Source: Alphaproteobacteria bacterium
GTDB lineage: Bacteria > Pseudomonadota > Alphaproteobacteria > Rs-D84
NCBI GenBank assembly: GCA_016927735.1
Contig: JAFGMC010000007.1
Location: 1 to 62,007, forward strand
Direction of reading: 5' to 3'
Length of the DNA: 62,007 nt
The stretch's first letter is position 1. Every line of letters begins with the position of its first letter. Below the pieces are notes generated by a model. That model was not told the origin of the DNA, did not search any database, and saw nothing but the letters and a program-made list of their open reading frames with translations. This document shows, one piece after another, positions 27,886 to 36,307 of this stretch. A program made the translations under genes and the position numbers.

Positions 27886-29511
27886 ATGCAACAAATTAAT
27901 TGTGCTATTTATGTGCGTAAATCGACCGATCATGGCTTGGAACAACAGTTCAACAGTTTGGATAATCAAGAGCAATCATGTAAGGCATACATTCAATCGC
28001 AACAGTTCCAAGGTTGGCAGTTTTATAAGACTTACAGCGATGCGGCGATTTCTGGCGGCACGATGGCGCGGCCAGCCCTGAAAGAAATGCTGGGCGAGAT
28101 TCATGCTGGTAAAATTCAATGTGTTTTGGTCTATAAAATTGACCGATTGTCGCGTTCTATATTTGACTTTAAAACCATGATGAAGGAATTTGATAAACAT
28201 AACTGCAATATGGTGTCTATTACGCAAAGTTTTGATACCAGTTCAGCCATGGGTAAACTAACCCTGAATATGCTGTTAAGTTTTGCAGAATTTGAGCGCG
28301 AGGTCGCATCTGAACGCGTTCGTGATAAAATGCGTGCAACCAAGGCCAAGGGAATATGGATTGGTGGTATTCCACCAATTGGATATGATATAGCGTTTGG
28401 AAAACTTGTACCCAATGAATCCGAGGTTCCAATTGTTCGTACAGTTTTTGAAACTTATTTGGAATCACGTGGTTTTAATGATTGTTGCTATAAATTGATT
28501 GAAATGGGCATTCAACAAAAACAATGGACAACAAGAAATGGCGAAGTCAAAGGTGGTGCAAAAATTACACCAAATGTTGTTGAAAGAATTTTAAAGTCAG
28601 AAATATATCTGGGCAAGATTCCGAACAGAACAACTAATGAAGTTTTTGATGGATTGCACGAACCAATTATAGATAAAGAATTATTTGATAGCGTTCAAAA
28701 GAAAATCAGCGAAAATAATAATCATCCAGATTCAAGATATAATTTATCTAAAACCCTGTTGCATAACAAAATGTTTACCACATCTGGCGTGCCATTTAAA
28801 AACAAGAAGGGATGTAGACAATTCAAACATTATCGTTATTATCGGGCGGCTGGTATATCACTGCCCGCAGGGGATTTGGACAAAATTGTTAGTGATGAGA
28901 TTATAGTGTTTTTGGATTCTGATATGACTGAAAAATTATCCGAAGAAAAACGATTGGCGTTTAAACAAACCCTATTTAATGAAAAACTGTTGCACGAAAT
29001 GATTGATAAAATTATTTATGGGGAAAACAAAATAACGATATTTATAAATTCTGATAATCTTGAATACTTGAATAAATTCCAACCATATAATTATCTGAAT
29101 CAAAAAGCGATTCAAATGAATAATTACTTTATAAATGACAAACAACAAATTGTGATAGAAAAAGAAATCTTTATAACCCGTGGAGTTTGCGTTAAAAATC
29201 GCAATGGCGGATTTGAAACCTGCGTTTTAACCCGCTGCGAAAACGCAGATATATTTATCCATGCCCTGGCTGTGGGGTGGAAATACAAACAAATGTATGA
29301 AAGTGGAACGTGCATAAAACACATTGCAAATGGCGAAAAACGAGACATCAGAACAATTTATAAATACCTGAACCTGGTATACCTGTCACCCAGGATTATA
29401 AACGACATTATTGATGGTAAAATTCCTCACGAAGCCAAATTGCAATCATTGATAGAAATAGCCAGTAAATATGATAGTTTTAAAGAACAAGAAAAGATGT
29501 TTTACAATTAA
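27886..29511 (+). CDS. Large serine recombinase
   Basis: An N-terminal resolvase/invertase catalytic domain (about residues 1-150) has the nucleophile serine in YVRKSTD, the arginine-bearing KIDRLSRS segment and an ASERVRDKM helix. A recombinase DNA-binding domain (GGIPPIGYD ... VPIVRTVFETYLE) and a long C-terminal extension follow. The ATG at 27886 has AAAGGGA upstream and starts the domain properly; the track's start at 27862 is less likely. It shares its C-terminus with the remnant at 23.6 kb. It probably drives integration or excision of the surrounding block. The C-terminal zinc-ribbon cysteines typical of some relatives are not obvious. Confidence 0.9.
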   Translation: MQQINCAIYVRKSTDHGLEQQFNSLDNQEQSCKAYIQSQQFQGWQFYKTYSDAAISGGTMARPALKEMLGEIHAGKIQCVLVYKIDRLSRSIFDFKTMMKEFDKHNCNMVSITQSFDTSSAMGKLTLNMLLSFAEFEREVASERVRDKMRATKAKGIWIGGIPPIGYDIAFGKLVPNESEVPIVRTVFETYLESRGFNDCCYKLIEMGIQQKQWTTRNGEVKGGAKITPNVVERILKSEIYLGKIPNRTTNEVFDGLHEPIIDKELFDSVQKKISENNNHPDSRYNLSKTLLHNKMFTTSGVPFKNKKGCRQFKHYRYYRAAGISLPAGDLDKIVSDEIIVFLDSDMTEKLSEEKRLAFKQTLFNEKLLHEMIDKIIYGENKITIFINSDNLEYLNKFQPYNYLNQKAIQMNNYFINDKQQIVIEKEIFITRGVCVKNRNGGFETCVLTRCENADIFIHALAVGWKYKQMYESGTCIKHIANGEKRDIRTIYKYLNLVYLSPRIINDIIDGKIPHEAKLQSLIEIASKYDSFKEQEKMFYN

Positions 29512-29987
29512 TTTTTATATTTTTCGTATAATAACGAAGCCAAGCCTTCAAGAACTTCAAAGTGTTGAAATATCAAAGATGCACTTTCGGTTAAGTCATT
29601 ATACCTAGCTCTTATAGATATAGAATTATTAGCCTCTAATGCCTTCTCTAGAGAACATAAATATTTATTACTTACATCAATTTCTGATTTGAAATTATTT
29701 TGTGTCTTTGGATTTAATTTTTTATATAGGTCATAAATTTTATGTGTTTTCAATTTTTGTAATTTCAGACCTTCTTTTAACAGCGCAATTTTCAGGAAGA
29801 TTTCTATTGTGAATAAAAGATTTGAATAATAAGGTGCTTGTAATCTTACTCTTTCCAGACCATTATTTTTTCGCAATTCCGCATCAAGAATACGGCTAGC
29901 TAGATAAAATCCAATTGCAGAATCCTGCAAACATATAATATTGCAAAAATTCGTATTATCCTTATTAAAAGATGTTTTATCGTCCAT
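29508..29987 (-). CDS. HEPN-like helical protein
   Basis: A 159-aa all-helical protein. The YYSNLLFTIEIFLKIALLKEG helix followed by KTHKIYDLYKKL resembles HEPN-fold proteins, in which the second region carries the conserved histidine. The usual Rx4-6H nuclease motif is not clearly present. It converges on the recombinase gene (4-bp overlap of ends) and lies just inside the tRNA-Pro boundary. In mobile elements such proteins are often toxins or defence RNases, but that role is only a guess here. Confidence 0.45.
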   Translation of the reverse strand: MDDKTSFNKDNTNFCNIICLQDSAIGFYLASRILDAELRKNNGLERVRLQAPYYSNLLFTIEIFLKIALLKEGLKLQKLKTHKIYDLYKKLNPKTQNNFKSEIDVSNKYLCSLEKALEANNSISIRARYNDLTESASLIFQHFEVLEGLASLLYEKYKN

Positions 29988-30011
29988 TTTTATCCCTAAT
30001 TTATTAACCTA

Positions 30012-30093
30012 GTGACTCGGCAAAAACGCCCTTGGATGTAAGTGGGGATGGATTGGGGTAAATGCCCCTAAATAAAAGCCATACCAAAGTCAC
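30012..30093. repeat. Short inverted-repeat element, copy 3 (82 bp)
   Basis: The right end is CCAAAGTCAC as in copies 1 and 2. The left end is GTGACTCGG, so this copy has a mismatch. The interior keeps the GGATGTAAG and ATTGGGGTAAA segments. It is followed by GCCCGCGGATTGCGGGC, a terminator and tRNA-Pro. Confidence 0.8.
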
Positions 30094-30130
30094 ATCCGCT
30101 GCTGCGCCCGCGGATTGCGGGCGATAAATA

Positions 30131-30157
30131 AAAAATGACGCCAAAATGGCGTCTTTT
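30131..30157. terminator. Terminator of tRNA-Pro
   Basis: The stem GACGCC / GGCGTC has an AAAAT loop, with A-rich sequence on the left (T-run on the minus strand) and TTTTCTTT on the right. It lies just downstream of tRNA-Pro on the minus strand. Confidence 0.75.
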
Positions 30158-30158
30158 C

Positions 30159-30177
30159 TTTATTCTGGTCGGGGCGA
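30159..30177. repeat. 19-bp direct repeat at the tRNA-Pro 3' end (putative att site, right)
   Basis: Identical to 25114-25132. It covers the CCA, discriminator and 3' acceptor strand of the intact tRNA-Pro. The interval between the copies (about 5.0 kb) holds the ABC exporter, DUF2924, recombinase and HEPN-like genes. Confidence 0.65.
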
Positions 30178-30242
30178 CATGATTCGAACACGCGACATCT
30201 TGGTCCCAAACCAAGCACTCTACCAGACTGAGCTACGCCCCG
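30166..30242 (-). tRNA. tRNA-Pro (anticodon UGG)
   Basis: The minus strand gives acceptor CGGGGCG pairing with CGCCCCG, a D arm GCTCAGTCTGGTAGAGT, an anticodon stem-loop CTTGG-TTTGGGA-CCAAG (anticodon TGG), a T loop GTTCGAATC and an encoded CCA. Confidence 0.95.
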
Positions 30243-30302
30243 ATATGGACAAGATTTTAACAATATTTATATAAAATGCAAGTCTTAAAATATATTTTCT
30301 TC

Positions 30303-30331
30303 TTGTCTAAATTTAACAAAGTTTCTACAAT
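30303..30331 (+). promoter_or_regulatory. Candidate promoter for a leaderless exported-protein transcript
   Basis: TTGTCT (30303-30308), a 17-nt spacer, TACAAT (30326-30331). The -10 ends 7 nt before the ATG at 30339, which is exactly the first codon of the signal peptide. No Shine-Dalgarno sequence is visible. Confidence 0.5.
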
Positions 30332-30338
30332 GAGTTAT

Positions 30339-31277
30339 ATGATCAGATTTCTGACTTTTTTGGTTTGTCTTTTACCCATGATCACAATGGGTGCACAGGC
30401 CGCAACTGGTGCGGCATCTGACTTTATGCCGGTCGGGACATATGAGAATTTATATCCTTATATGAATAACAAAATGCGGGTCGCATTGAACCCTGGCACC
30501 AGCCCGAGCCTGTCGCAAGATTCAATTTCAACAATTGCACGTACGAGTAATACCACAACTGGTCGACGCGTTGTTGCACGATCTGGAACGAGAACATCTG
30601 CTGCTGGTACCGGCTCTGCATCAATCGGTCGTACTGCCGCAATATCAACCACCACACCACAATCAAGACGTGTTGTTGCACGAAGAACTTCTGGCACAAC
30701 TGAAGGTTCTCGGACTGGTTCACGATTGGACAGTTCATATGTATATCAAACTGCAAATGCTTATGAAACCAATACAACAGAATCGTTATCTTCTGATCGA
30801 TGCTTGGCAGATTACATACAATGTATGAACGGATATTGTGAACGAAAAGATACAGAATATAATCGCTGTTATTGCAGTTCCAAATTGGCACAAATAGATT
30901 CAGAATATCAACCTGCTATTGATTCTTTGATTCTTCAAATACTGGAACTTGAAGGTTCTGGTACATACACAGAAGAAGAAATGAACGAATACTGGGAACA
31001 AACAATTGGACAATATACCGGTGATAATTCTTGGATTACATTAGATAATGCACTGGATATAAATTGGGCAGATACCGAAAGCCGTGTTCGTGGGCAACAA
31101 GCATTCCTGACCGGGCATGAATATTGCGCCCAACATTTACGCGGTTGTTATTACATGGCTGCAAATATGCGTGACGCTTATCGTTCAGAGATTGCACGTG
31201 ATTGCGCATCTTATGAAACTTCACTGCAAAAAGTAAAAAATGTTGCAGAAAGCGTGATTGAAAATTACAACGACTAG
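30339..31277 (+). CDS. Exported protein with Arg/Ser/Thr-rich repeats and a Cys-rich C-terminal part
   Basis: From the ATG at 30339 the protein has a clear signal peptide (MIRFLTFLVCLLPMITMG, cleavage near AQA). A Thr/Ser/Gly/Arg-rich disordered stretch follows, containing two copies of an RRVVAR-x-SGT-like motif. The folded C-terminal half has paired cysteines (CLADYIQCMNGYCE, NRCYC, YCAQHLRGCYY). The signal peptide resembles that of the large autotransporter at 37.2-42.2 kb ([19 protein letters not shown]). It is probably periplasmic or surface-exposed with disulphides. I do not recognise a described family. Confidence 0.75.
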   Translation: MIRFLTFLVCLLPMITMGAQAATGAASDFMPVGTYENLYPYMNNKMRVALNPGTSPSLSQDSISTIARTSNTTTGRRVVARSGTRTSAAGTGSASIGRTAAISTTTPQSRRVVARRTSGTTEGSRTGSRLDSSYVYQTANAYETNTTESLSSDRCLADYIQCMNGYCERKDTEYNRCYCSSKLAQIDSEYQPAIDSLILQILELEGSGTYTEEEMNEYWEQTIGQYTGDNSWITLDNALDINWADTESRVRGQQAFLTGHEYCAQHLRGCYYMAANMRDAYRSEIARDCASYETSLQKVKNVAESVIENYND

Positions 31278-31462
31278 ACTTTATTTTTTTCTTCGCACAT
31301 TCTGTTATGTCTGTAAATATTTCGTGCCATATCATCGCTGATATTATCCCAATCACCGCTGCGTCCATATATCGGTTCGCAATTATAATCAATCTTTGAT
31401 TGTGTATTTATCGCGCAGGCGCCCACGAATATCAACAGTGGCAGTATTATAAGTTTCTGCAT
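31274..31462 (-). CDS. Small lipoprotein, o-spanin (Rz1)-like
   Basis: A 62-aa lipoprotein with a lipobox (IFVGAC; cysteine near residue 15) and a short periplasmic part. Its first 25 codons overlap the upstream inner-membrane ORF in a different frame. That is the classical Rz/Rz1 spanin arrangement used by phages to fuse inner and outer membranes during lysis. No holin or endolysin is near. It could be a prophage relic or a domesticated pair. Confidence 0.6.
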   Translation of the reverse strand: MQKLIILPLLIFVGACAINTQSKIDYNCEPIYGRSGDWDNISDDMARNIYRHNRMCEEKNKV

Positions 31463-31616
31463 TTATTTTCCCTTTTATTTTAATTATATTTTGTATGTCT
31501 ATGTTCTGTTGTTTGGCAAATTCTGCACGACATTTTTCAGATGCGATACGTGCGCCTGACCAATAAGACCCAATAATAAAAAGCCCTGCCCCCAGAATTA
31601 TATAAAGTTTATTCAT
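31389..31616 (-). CDS. Small membrane-anchored protein, i-spanin (Rz)-like
   Basis: From the internal ATG at 31616 (MNKLYIILGAGLFIIGSYW) it encodes about 75 aa: one N-terminal membrane anchor, then a short charged helical periplasmic part ending in VDIRGRLRDKY. This matches short i-spanins, in which RIASEKCR and INAETYN segments form a coiled coil. The 3' end overlaps the lipoprotein gene by 74 bp. It lies just downstream of the rho terminator, on the same strand. The function is inferred from architecture. Confidence 0.55.
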   Translation of the reverse strand: MNKLYIILGAGLFIIGSYWSGARIASEKCRAEFAKQQNIDIQNIIKIKGKINAETYNTATVDIRGRLRDKYTIKD

Positions 31617-31629
31617 ATTATTTTTCCTG

Positions 31630-31660
31630 TTAAAAAACCGCACAATGTGCGGTTTTTAAT
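31630..31660. terminator. Terminator of rho
   Basis: The stem AAAACCGCAC / GTGCGGTTTT has an AAT-type loop and gives T6 on the minus strand, 30 bp after the rho stop. It lies just in front of the spanin-like ORFs. Confidence 0.8.
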
Positions 31661-31686
31661 ATTTTTATATATTTATTGTTTTAAAT

Positions 31687-32955
31687 TTATCCATTCATTG
31701 ATGAAAAGAAATCATCATTTGTCTTGGTCGTGCGTAATTTATCCAACAAGAATTCCATTGCTTCCAATGTTCCCATTGGGTTAATTATACGACGCAAAAC
31801 ATACATCTTTGATAATGTATCTTTGTTAACCAACAAGTCTTCTTTACGCGTTCCAGATTTTGTTATATCAATCGCTGGATAAATACGCTTGTCAGATAAC
31901 TTTCTGTCCAAAATAATTTCACTGTTACCAGTTCCTTTGAATTCTTCAAAAATCACTTCATCCATTTTTGATCCGGTATCCACCAATGCTGTCGCAATAA
32001 TTGTCAAACTGCCACCAAATTCAATATTACGTGCCGCACCAAAGAAACGTTTTGGACGTTGCAAAGCGAATGCATCAACACCACCAGTTAAAACCTTACC
32101 CGAACTTGGAACAACCGTATTATATGCGCGTCCCAATCTGGTAATAGAATCCAAAAGAATTACAACATCTTGACCAGCCTCTACCAATCTTTTTGCCTTT
32201 TCAATAACCATTTCAGCGACCTGGATATGACGTGAAGCAGGTTCATCAAATGTACTGGATATAACCTCTCCCTTTACACTGCGCTGCATATCAGTCACTT
32301 CTTCTGGGCGTTCATCAATTAACAAAACGATTAATTTTACCTCTGGATAATTTGAAGAAACTGAATTTGCAATATTCTGCAACATTACAGTTTTACCTGT
32401 ACGTGGTGGTGCAACAATCAAAGAACGTTGTCCTTTACCAGTCGGTGAAATCAGATCGATAACACGTGCAGACAGTGAACGACCTTTTTCTGTATCGTTT
32501 TCAACCTCCATCTTTAATCTTTGATCTGGATAAAGAGGTGTCAAGTCATCAAAAGAGACGCGATGACGCAAATTCTCAGGATCAGCTGCATTTACACGTT
32601 CAATTGATTCCAGTGCAAAATATCGTTCAGATTCATTTTGCGGTGCCTGGATTTGACCTTCGACATAATCGCCAGTCTTCAGACCATATTTTTTTATCAA
32701 AGTTGGTGATACATATAAATCATCTGGTCCAGCCAAATAATTACTTTCTGGTGCGCGCAAGAACCCAAATCCATCCTGCATACGTTCCAATACACCGTCA
32801 CCAATAAGTGTAGTTTTCTTATCGCCGGCGATAACACGCAAAACAACAAAACGTAATTGCTGAACATTTAATTGGGATGGGTTTTCAATTCCCATATCTT
32901 CTGCCATTTTCAAAAGCTGTTGTGGCGTTTTAGCCTTTAATTCATTTACATGCAT
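31687..32955 (-). CDS. rho: Transcription termination factor Rho
   Basis: An ATP-dependent RNA helicase of the hexameric Rho family. It has an N-terminal SAP-like Rho_N region, a cold-shock-like RNA-binding domain ([19 protein letters not shown]), and a RecA-type core with Walker [12 protein letters not shown] and the Q/R-loop region. The ATG at 32955 has AAAGGA at the correct distance and gives 422 aa, close to the usual 420. The track's 23 extra N-terminal residues are unsupported. Confidence 0.95.
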   Translation of the reverse strand: MHVNELKAKTPQQLLKMAEDMGIENPSQLNVQQLRFVVLRVIAGDKKTTLIGDGVLERMQDGFGFLRAPESNYLAGPDDLYVSPTLIKKYGLKTGDYVEGQIQAPQNESERYFALESIERVNAADPENLRHRVSFDDLTPLYPDQRLKMEVENDTEKGRSLSARVIDLISPTGKGQRSLIVAPPRTGKTVMLQNIANSVSSNYPEVKLIVLLIDERPEEVTDMQRSVKGEVISSTFDEPASRHIQVAEMVIEKAKRLVEAGQDVVILLDSITRLGRAYNTVVPSSGKVLTGGVDAFALQRPKRFFGAARNIEFGGSLTIIATALVDTGSKMDEVIFEEFKGTGNSEIILDRKLSDKRIYPAIDITKSGTRKEDLLVNKDTLSKMYVLRRIINPMGTLEAMEFLLDKLRTTKTNDDFFSSMNG

Positions 32956-33059
32956 AAAAAATCCTTTTGGAGAATTAAAAACGAGAGATCTCCCGTCCTG
33001 TATGTTCTTATTATAGTACGACACTGTTAAAAAGTCAAGTATTCACCATAAAATCAAAT

Positions 33060-33093
33060 AAAAAATGCGAGAAAATCCCCCTCGCATTTTTTA
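33060..33093. terminator. Terminator after the 53-aa ORF
   Basis: The stem AAAATGCGAG / CTCGCATTTT has a 9-nt loop, with A-runs on the left and T-runs on the right. It lies 24 bp downstream of the small ORF on the minus strand. Confidence 0.75.
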
Positions 33094-33116
33094 TAATTCC
33101 AGTTTTAATTATATAA

Positions 33117-33278
33117 TTATTTTTCGTTTTCACTGTTATTTATAACAACGCCAGACTTTCTAAATGCACCGACTATGTCAAAAACCTCGGATCCTTTATT
33201 GAATCCGACAGCCTTTTCCGATTTTGGGAAAGCGCTTTCTAACTTTTTTCCAGCTTCAACAAAATTTTTCTTGTTCAT
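33117..33278 (-). CDS. Small protein, 53 aa, unknown function
   Basis: This complete short frame, absent from the ORF track, begins MNKKNFVEAGKKLESAF and ends NNSENEK. AAAAGG lies 7 nt upstream of its ATG and a clean terminator follows, so it has its own transcription unit between OmpA and rho. It is hydrophilic and probably helical at the N-terminus, and lacks signal or membrane segments. I do not recognise it. Confidence 0.6.
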   Translation of the reverse strand: MNKKNFVEAGKKLESAFPKSEKAVGFNKGSEVFDIVGAFRKSGVVINNSENEK

Positions 33279-33379
33279 TTAATAACCTTTTAAATAAACA
33301 TTCTCACGCTAAGGAGAATATACTAATAAATTATTTTTGTCAAGTATTAAACGATTATCGTTAAGAATACTTTTTAATA

Positions 33380-34819
33380 TTACTTATCACAACCATACAT
33401 TCCGCAACTTTCATCGAAATAAATGCGTTGTTGTTTTTCTACTTCTACGGCTGCAACTGGTACAGATTTTTGTGGCTCTGTATAATGAACCTCTTTTACA
33501 ACACGAACACGACGATTTTCTGAGTTTGGAACACCGTCACCTGTTGGTACTTTGTTATCTTTTTCACCAGAAGAAACAGCAACTATCTGTGAAGAAGGAA
33601 TACCATATTTTACCAACATTTTCTGTACTGCCTCGGCCCTACGTCCACCCAGTGCATAATTATAAGAACTGCTGCCAGCGGTGTCTGTGTGACCAATTAC
33701 AGAAACTTTGATATTTTTATTTTCCTGGGTCGCGGTTGCCAATTTACGAATTAAATCTTGATATTCTGGTTTAATAGTAGATTTATTAAAATCAAAACGA
33801 ATTTCAAATATTTCTTCCATAACATGTTGTTTTGGTTCTAATGGAATCTGTTGAACCTTTAATATTGTCTTTTCGCCTGCACTTTCTTGTATTTTATCCA
33901 ATCTGGCATTAATCGCTGTCAATTCTGAGCGCATAGCCATCATCATGTTGATAAACTCTTCACGACTTACCATTTCTTCACCAATCATTGGAATATCACT
34001 CTCTTCTGAAGCAGTATTTCCATCGACCCTATCATTACTGTAGATATTCTGATTAAATACCATTGGCTGAACAGGAACTGGGTTAATCAAATGTTCTGGT
34101 ATATTTACATTATTAACAATTATAACACCATCACGTGCGTGACCTGTTCCATTCATAGCAGACATTCTGCTTGTTTCTGGGTAATAAGATTCCTTTACCA
34201 TTTTCTTGGTTTCAACAATTGTGCTGGTATTTTTTTCTGTTGTATTTAAACTCAAAGTCTTTCCGCCACAATCAAGTGCTGCCATTGCTTTTTCAAAACG
34301 ATCTTGACATTCTTGTGCTGTACCATTTTGCCCACTTGCAGATGCAGACAACCAACAATCAAACTTTGCCTGTGCTTCGGCTGCAACATCTGGATTTGTA
34401 TCAGACGCATCATTCTTCAATTGATCCAATAATCTGTTATAAGCATTATGAAATTCAAAACTTTGATTTTCATCGTTTATAACCCAATTATCCAAGCTTT
34501 CTGGGAATGGTAATTCACCAGAGAATGCAGTCACAGCTTTTTGTGCGAATATTTCACCCATATCAAAATGACCACTGGTACGAGCATTATAAATAGCATA
34601 AGAACGATAATTCATAGCAAGTTGATTTAAGAAAGAGTCCTGATGTGGGGCAGAATAAACATCCAAAGATTCTACGTAATCAACCGTTGGTGTAGCAATC
34701 ATACCACCTTGTGTATTATTACCATTATTATTTAATCCCGCACAAGCGGCCAAAAACAAAATCGACATCATAGCCAAGAAACGAGGAAGTGATGTTAATG
34801 TATAAGATTTATTTTTCAT
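33380..34819 (-). CDS. OmpA-family lipoprotein (Pal-like)
   Basis: A 479-aa lipoprotein. The signal sequence ends in the lipobox ILFLAAC near residue 25, a long helical/disordered middle follows, and the C-terminus is an OmpA/MotB peptidoglycan-binding domain. That domain reads IRFDFNKSTIKPEYQDLI, VIGHTDTAGSSSYNYALGGRRAEAV and NSENRRVRV. It should tether the outer membrane to peptidoglycan. A short cysteine-rich tail (SCGMYGCDK) extends past the domain. It is much longer than E. coli Pal and is not next to tolB. Confidence 0.85.
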   Translation of the reverse strand: MKNKSYTLTSLPRFLAMMSILFLAACAGLNNNGNNTQGGMIATPTVDYVESLDVYSAPHQDSFLNQLAMNYRSYAIYNARTSGHFDMGEIFAQKAVTAFSGELPFPESLDNWVINDENQSFEFHNAYNRLLDQLKNDASDTNPDVAAEAQAKFDCWLSASASGQNGTAQECQDRFEKAMAALDCGGKTLSLNTTEKNTSTIVETKKMVKESYYPETSRMSAMNGTGHARDGVIIVNNVNIPEHLINPVPVQPMVFNQNIYSNDRVDGNTASEESDIPMIGEEMVSREEFINMMMAMRSELTAINARLDKIQESAGEKTILKVQQIPLEPKQHVMEEIFEIRFDFNKSTIKPEYQDLIRKLATATQENKNIKVSVIGHTDTAGSSSYNYALGGRRAEAVQKMLVKYGIPSSQIVAVSSGEKDNKVPTGDGVPNSENRRVRVVKEVHYTEPQKSVPVAAVEVEKQQRIYFDESCGMYGCDK

Positions 34820-34935
34820 AAAAATCCTCTTGCAAACTTTTTTTTAATTATACGAATTTAAAGCATACGAGTAAAGGGAAAAAGTAAGCGGAAAAACAAT
34901 ATATTTTACAAATCGACAACATTTTATAATGTTTG

Positions 34936-35736
34936 TTATTTATTCATAAACTGGGTTGCAATAGAACCCAAAGAACTTACCGCACCCAAACCACCACTGG
35001 AGCTGATTACACCAACCTGTTCCATAATAGTACTGGTACTTGTTTTCTGTCCCAATCCACCAGCTGTATTAACCAAAAATTCACCCCACAGTGCTTTTTT
35101 CTTGGCGCTTAATTTGGTACTGGTGCAACTTTCAACCTTGTTTAATAATTTGGCAGCCATCGTTAGCTCGGACGGTTTATAATCACTGGGACTAAAATCA
35201 ATCATTGCAAACAAATCATAAGTATCAGATTCAGTTATTTCTTTACCTGGACATGAATATTCACCATCTTTACAATATGTACCCTTGCCTGTTTTTGGAA
35301 ACCATTCCCATACTTTACCCTCATTACCGGGTCCACGGAACGAGTTATAACAAGTTTTTAATCCAGGTGTGAATGATGTTTTTATATCGACTGCATACCC
35401 ATCAGCTGCATCACAAGGTTTACGACCATTAATTTCACTTTTATCACTATAACTTGCAGCACCGGTTTTTGCCCATTCTTTCATTGTGTTATCAACAAAA
35501 GTCATTTCAAGACCACTTGGAATACATTCAGCAGATAAAGCTTTTTGCTTTGCATTCATTTCCATTGCGCCAGATACCAAACCAATAACGCTGGGAACAA
35601 GACTGGTCTTGCCATCGGTGCCAGAAGATGAACTGGATGCAACTGGGGATGCCTTTTTAACCTGGATAGCCGCGCTGGCTGAAAAAAGCGGCGCGACACA
35701 AAGAATAGCTATAAAAAATCGAAAACTTCTGTACAT
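34936..35736 (-). CDS. Exported protein, 266 aa, unknown function
   Basis: It has a signal peptide (MYRSFRFFIAILCVAPLFS, cleavage near ASAA), a Ser-rich linker, then a folded region with scattered cysteines (ECIPSG, KPCDAADG, TYCKDGEYSCPG, ESCTSTK) suited to disulphides in the periplasm. A TATAAT lies 13 nt before the start. It lies between the OmpA lipoprotein gene on the same strand and the divergent lptC. I do not recognise the family. Confidence 0.7.
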   Translation of the reverse strand: MYRSFRFFIAILCVAPLFSASAAIQVKKASPVASSSSSGTDGKTSLVPSVIGLVSGAMEMNAKQKALSAECIPSGLEMTFVDNTMKEWAKTGAASYSDKSEINGRKPCDAADGYAVDIKTSFTPGLKTCYNSFRGPGNEGKVWEWFPKTGKGTYCKDGEYSCPGKEITESDTYDLFAMIDFSPSDYKPSELTMAAKLLNKVESCTSTKLSAKKKALWGEFLVNTAGGLGQKTSTSTIMEQVGVISSSGGLGAVSSLGSIATQFMNK

Positions 35737-35786
35737 TCTCTCTTAGTCTATTATAACACAAAAGATTATATTAAAAAATATAAAAA

Positions 35787-35815
35787 TTGCTTTTTATTTT
35801 ATGTTATTCTAAACT
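35787..35815 (+). promoter_or_regulatory. Candidate promoter for a leaderless lptC transcript
   Basis: TTGCTT (35787-35792), a 17-nt spacer, TAAACT (35810-35815). The -10 is only 4/6 to consensus but ends 6 nt before the ATG at 35822, the same spacing as the other leaderless candidates. Confidence 0.3.
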
Positions 35816-35821
35816 ACGCAC

Positions 35822-36301
35822 ATGCGTAAAACCAATCGCAACTTTATAATTTTTGATAAACACAGACGATGGAAACGCCTGTGGCAATTCTTTTTTACCG
35901 GATGGGGACTGGTTATGGTCGCCGCACTGGTGGCTGGTACATTATTTACCAAGCAATTATTATGGACACCGATATCCGCAATAAACATGAAAGAAATTGT
36001 GACTAATCAATTTAAAATGTCAAACGCCTCTTTTGCGGGAACAGACAAAAATAATGAACCTTTTAAAATACTTGCCGGCACTGCCCGTCAAGAATATGAT
36101 CGTCCTGATATGATATACATAGAAAAAGTCAATGGAACTTTTATCAGAATTACTGATGGTCAAAAAATAAAAGATAACGTCAGCGCAGATACTGGGGAAT
36201 ATAATCGTAACGATAGAACTATTACATTATTTGGAAGTGTTCGTGTAGATTCTGATAATGGTGATAAAATTTTAACAGATGAACTGATGATACAATTATG
36301 A
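35822..36301 (+). CDS. lptC: LPS export protein LptC, short form
   Basis: A 159-aa protein with one N-terminal membrane segment (about residues 27-48, GWGLVMVAALVAGTLF) and part of the periplasmic jellyroll of LptC/LptA proteins (FKMSNASFAGTDKNNEPFKI, ITLFGSVRVDSDNGDKI). It would take LPS from the LptBFG extractor and pass it to LptA. It is shorter than the usual 190-200 aa, stopping after TDELMIQL where relatives continue. lptB follows after 113 bp, and lptA, normally between them, is missing. Confidence 0.75.
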   Translation: MRKTNRNFIIFDKHRRWKRLWQFFFTGWGLVMVAALVAGTLFTKQLLWTPISAINMKEIVTNQFKMSNASFAGTDKNNEPFKILAGTARQEYDRPDMIYIEKVNGTFIRITDGQKIKDNVSADTGEYNRNDRTITLFGSVRVDSDNGDKILTDELMIQL

Positions 36302-36307
36302 AACCGA

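Noticed and set aside
24356-30093. The three similar repeats as a CRISPR array
   Set aside because: Spacing is irregular (0.5 and 5 kb), the units have inverted ends, and there are no spacers or cas genes.
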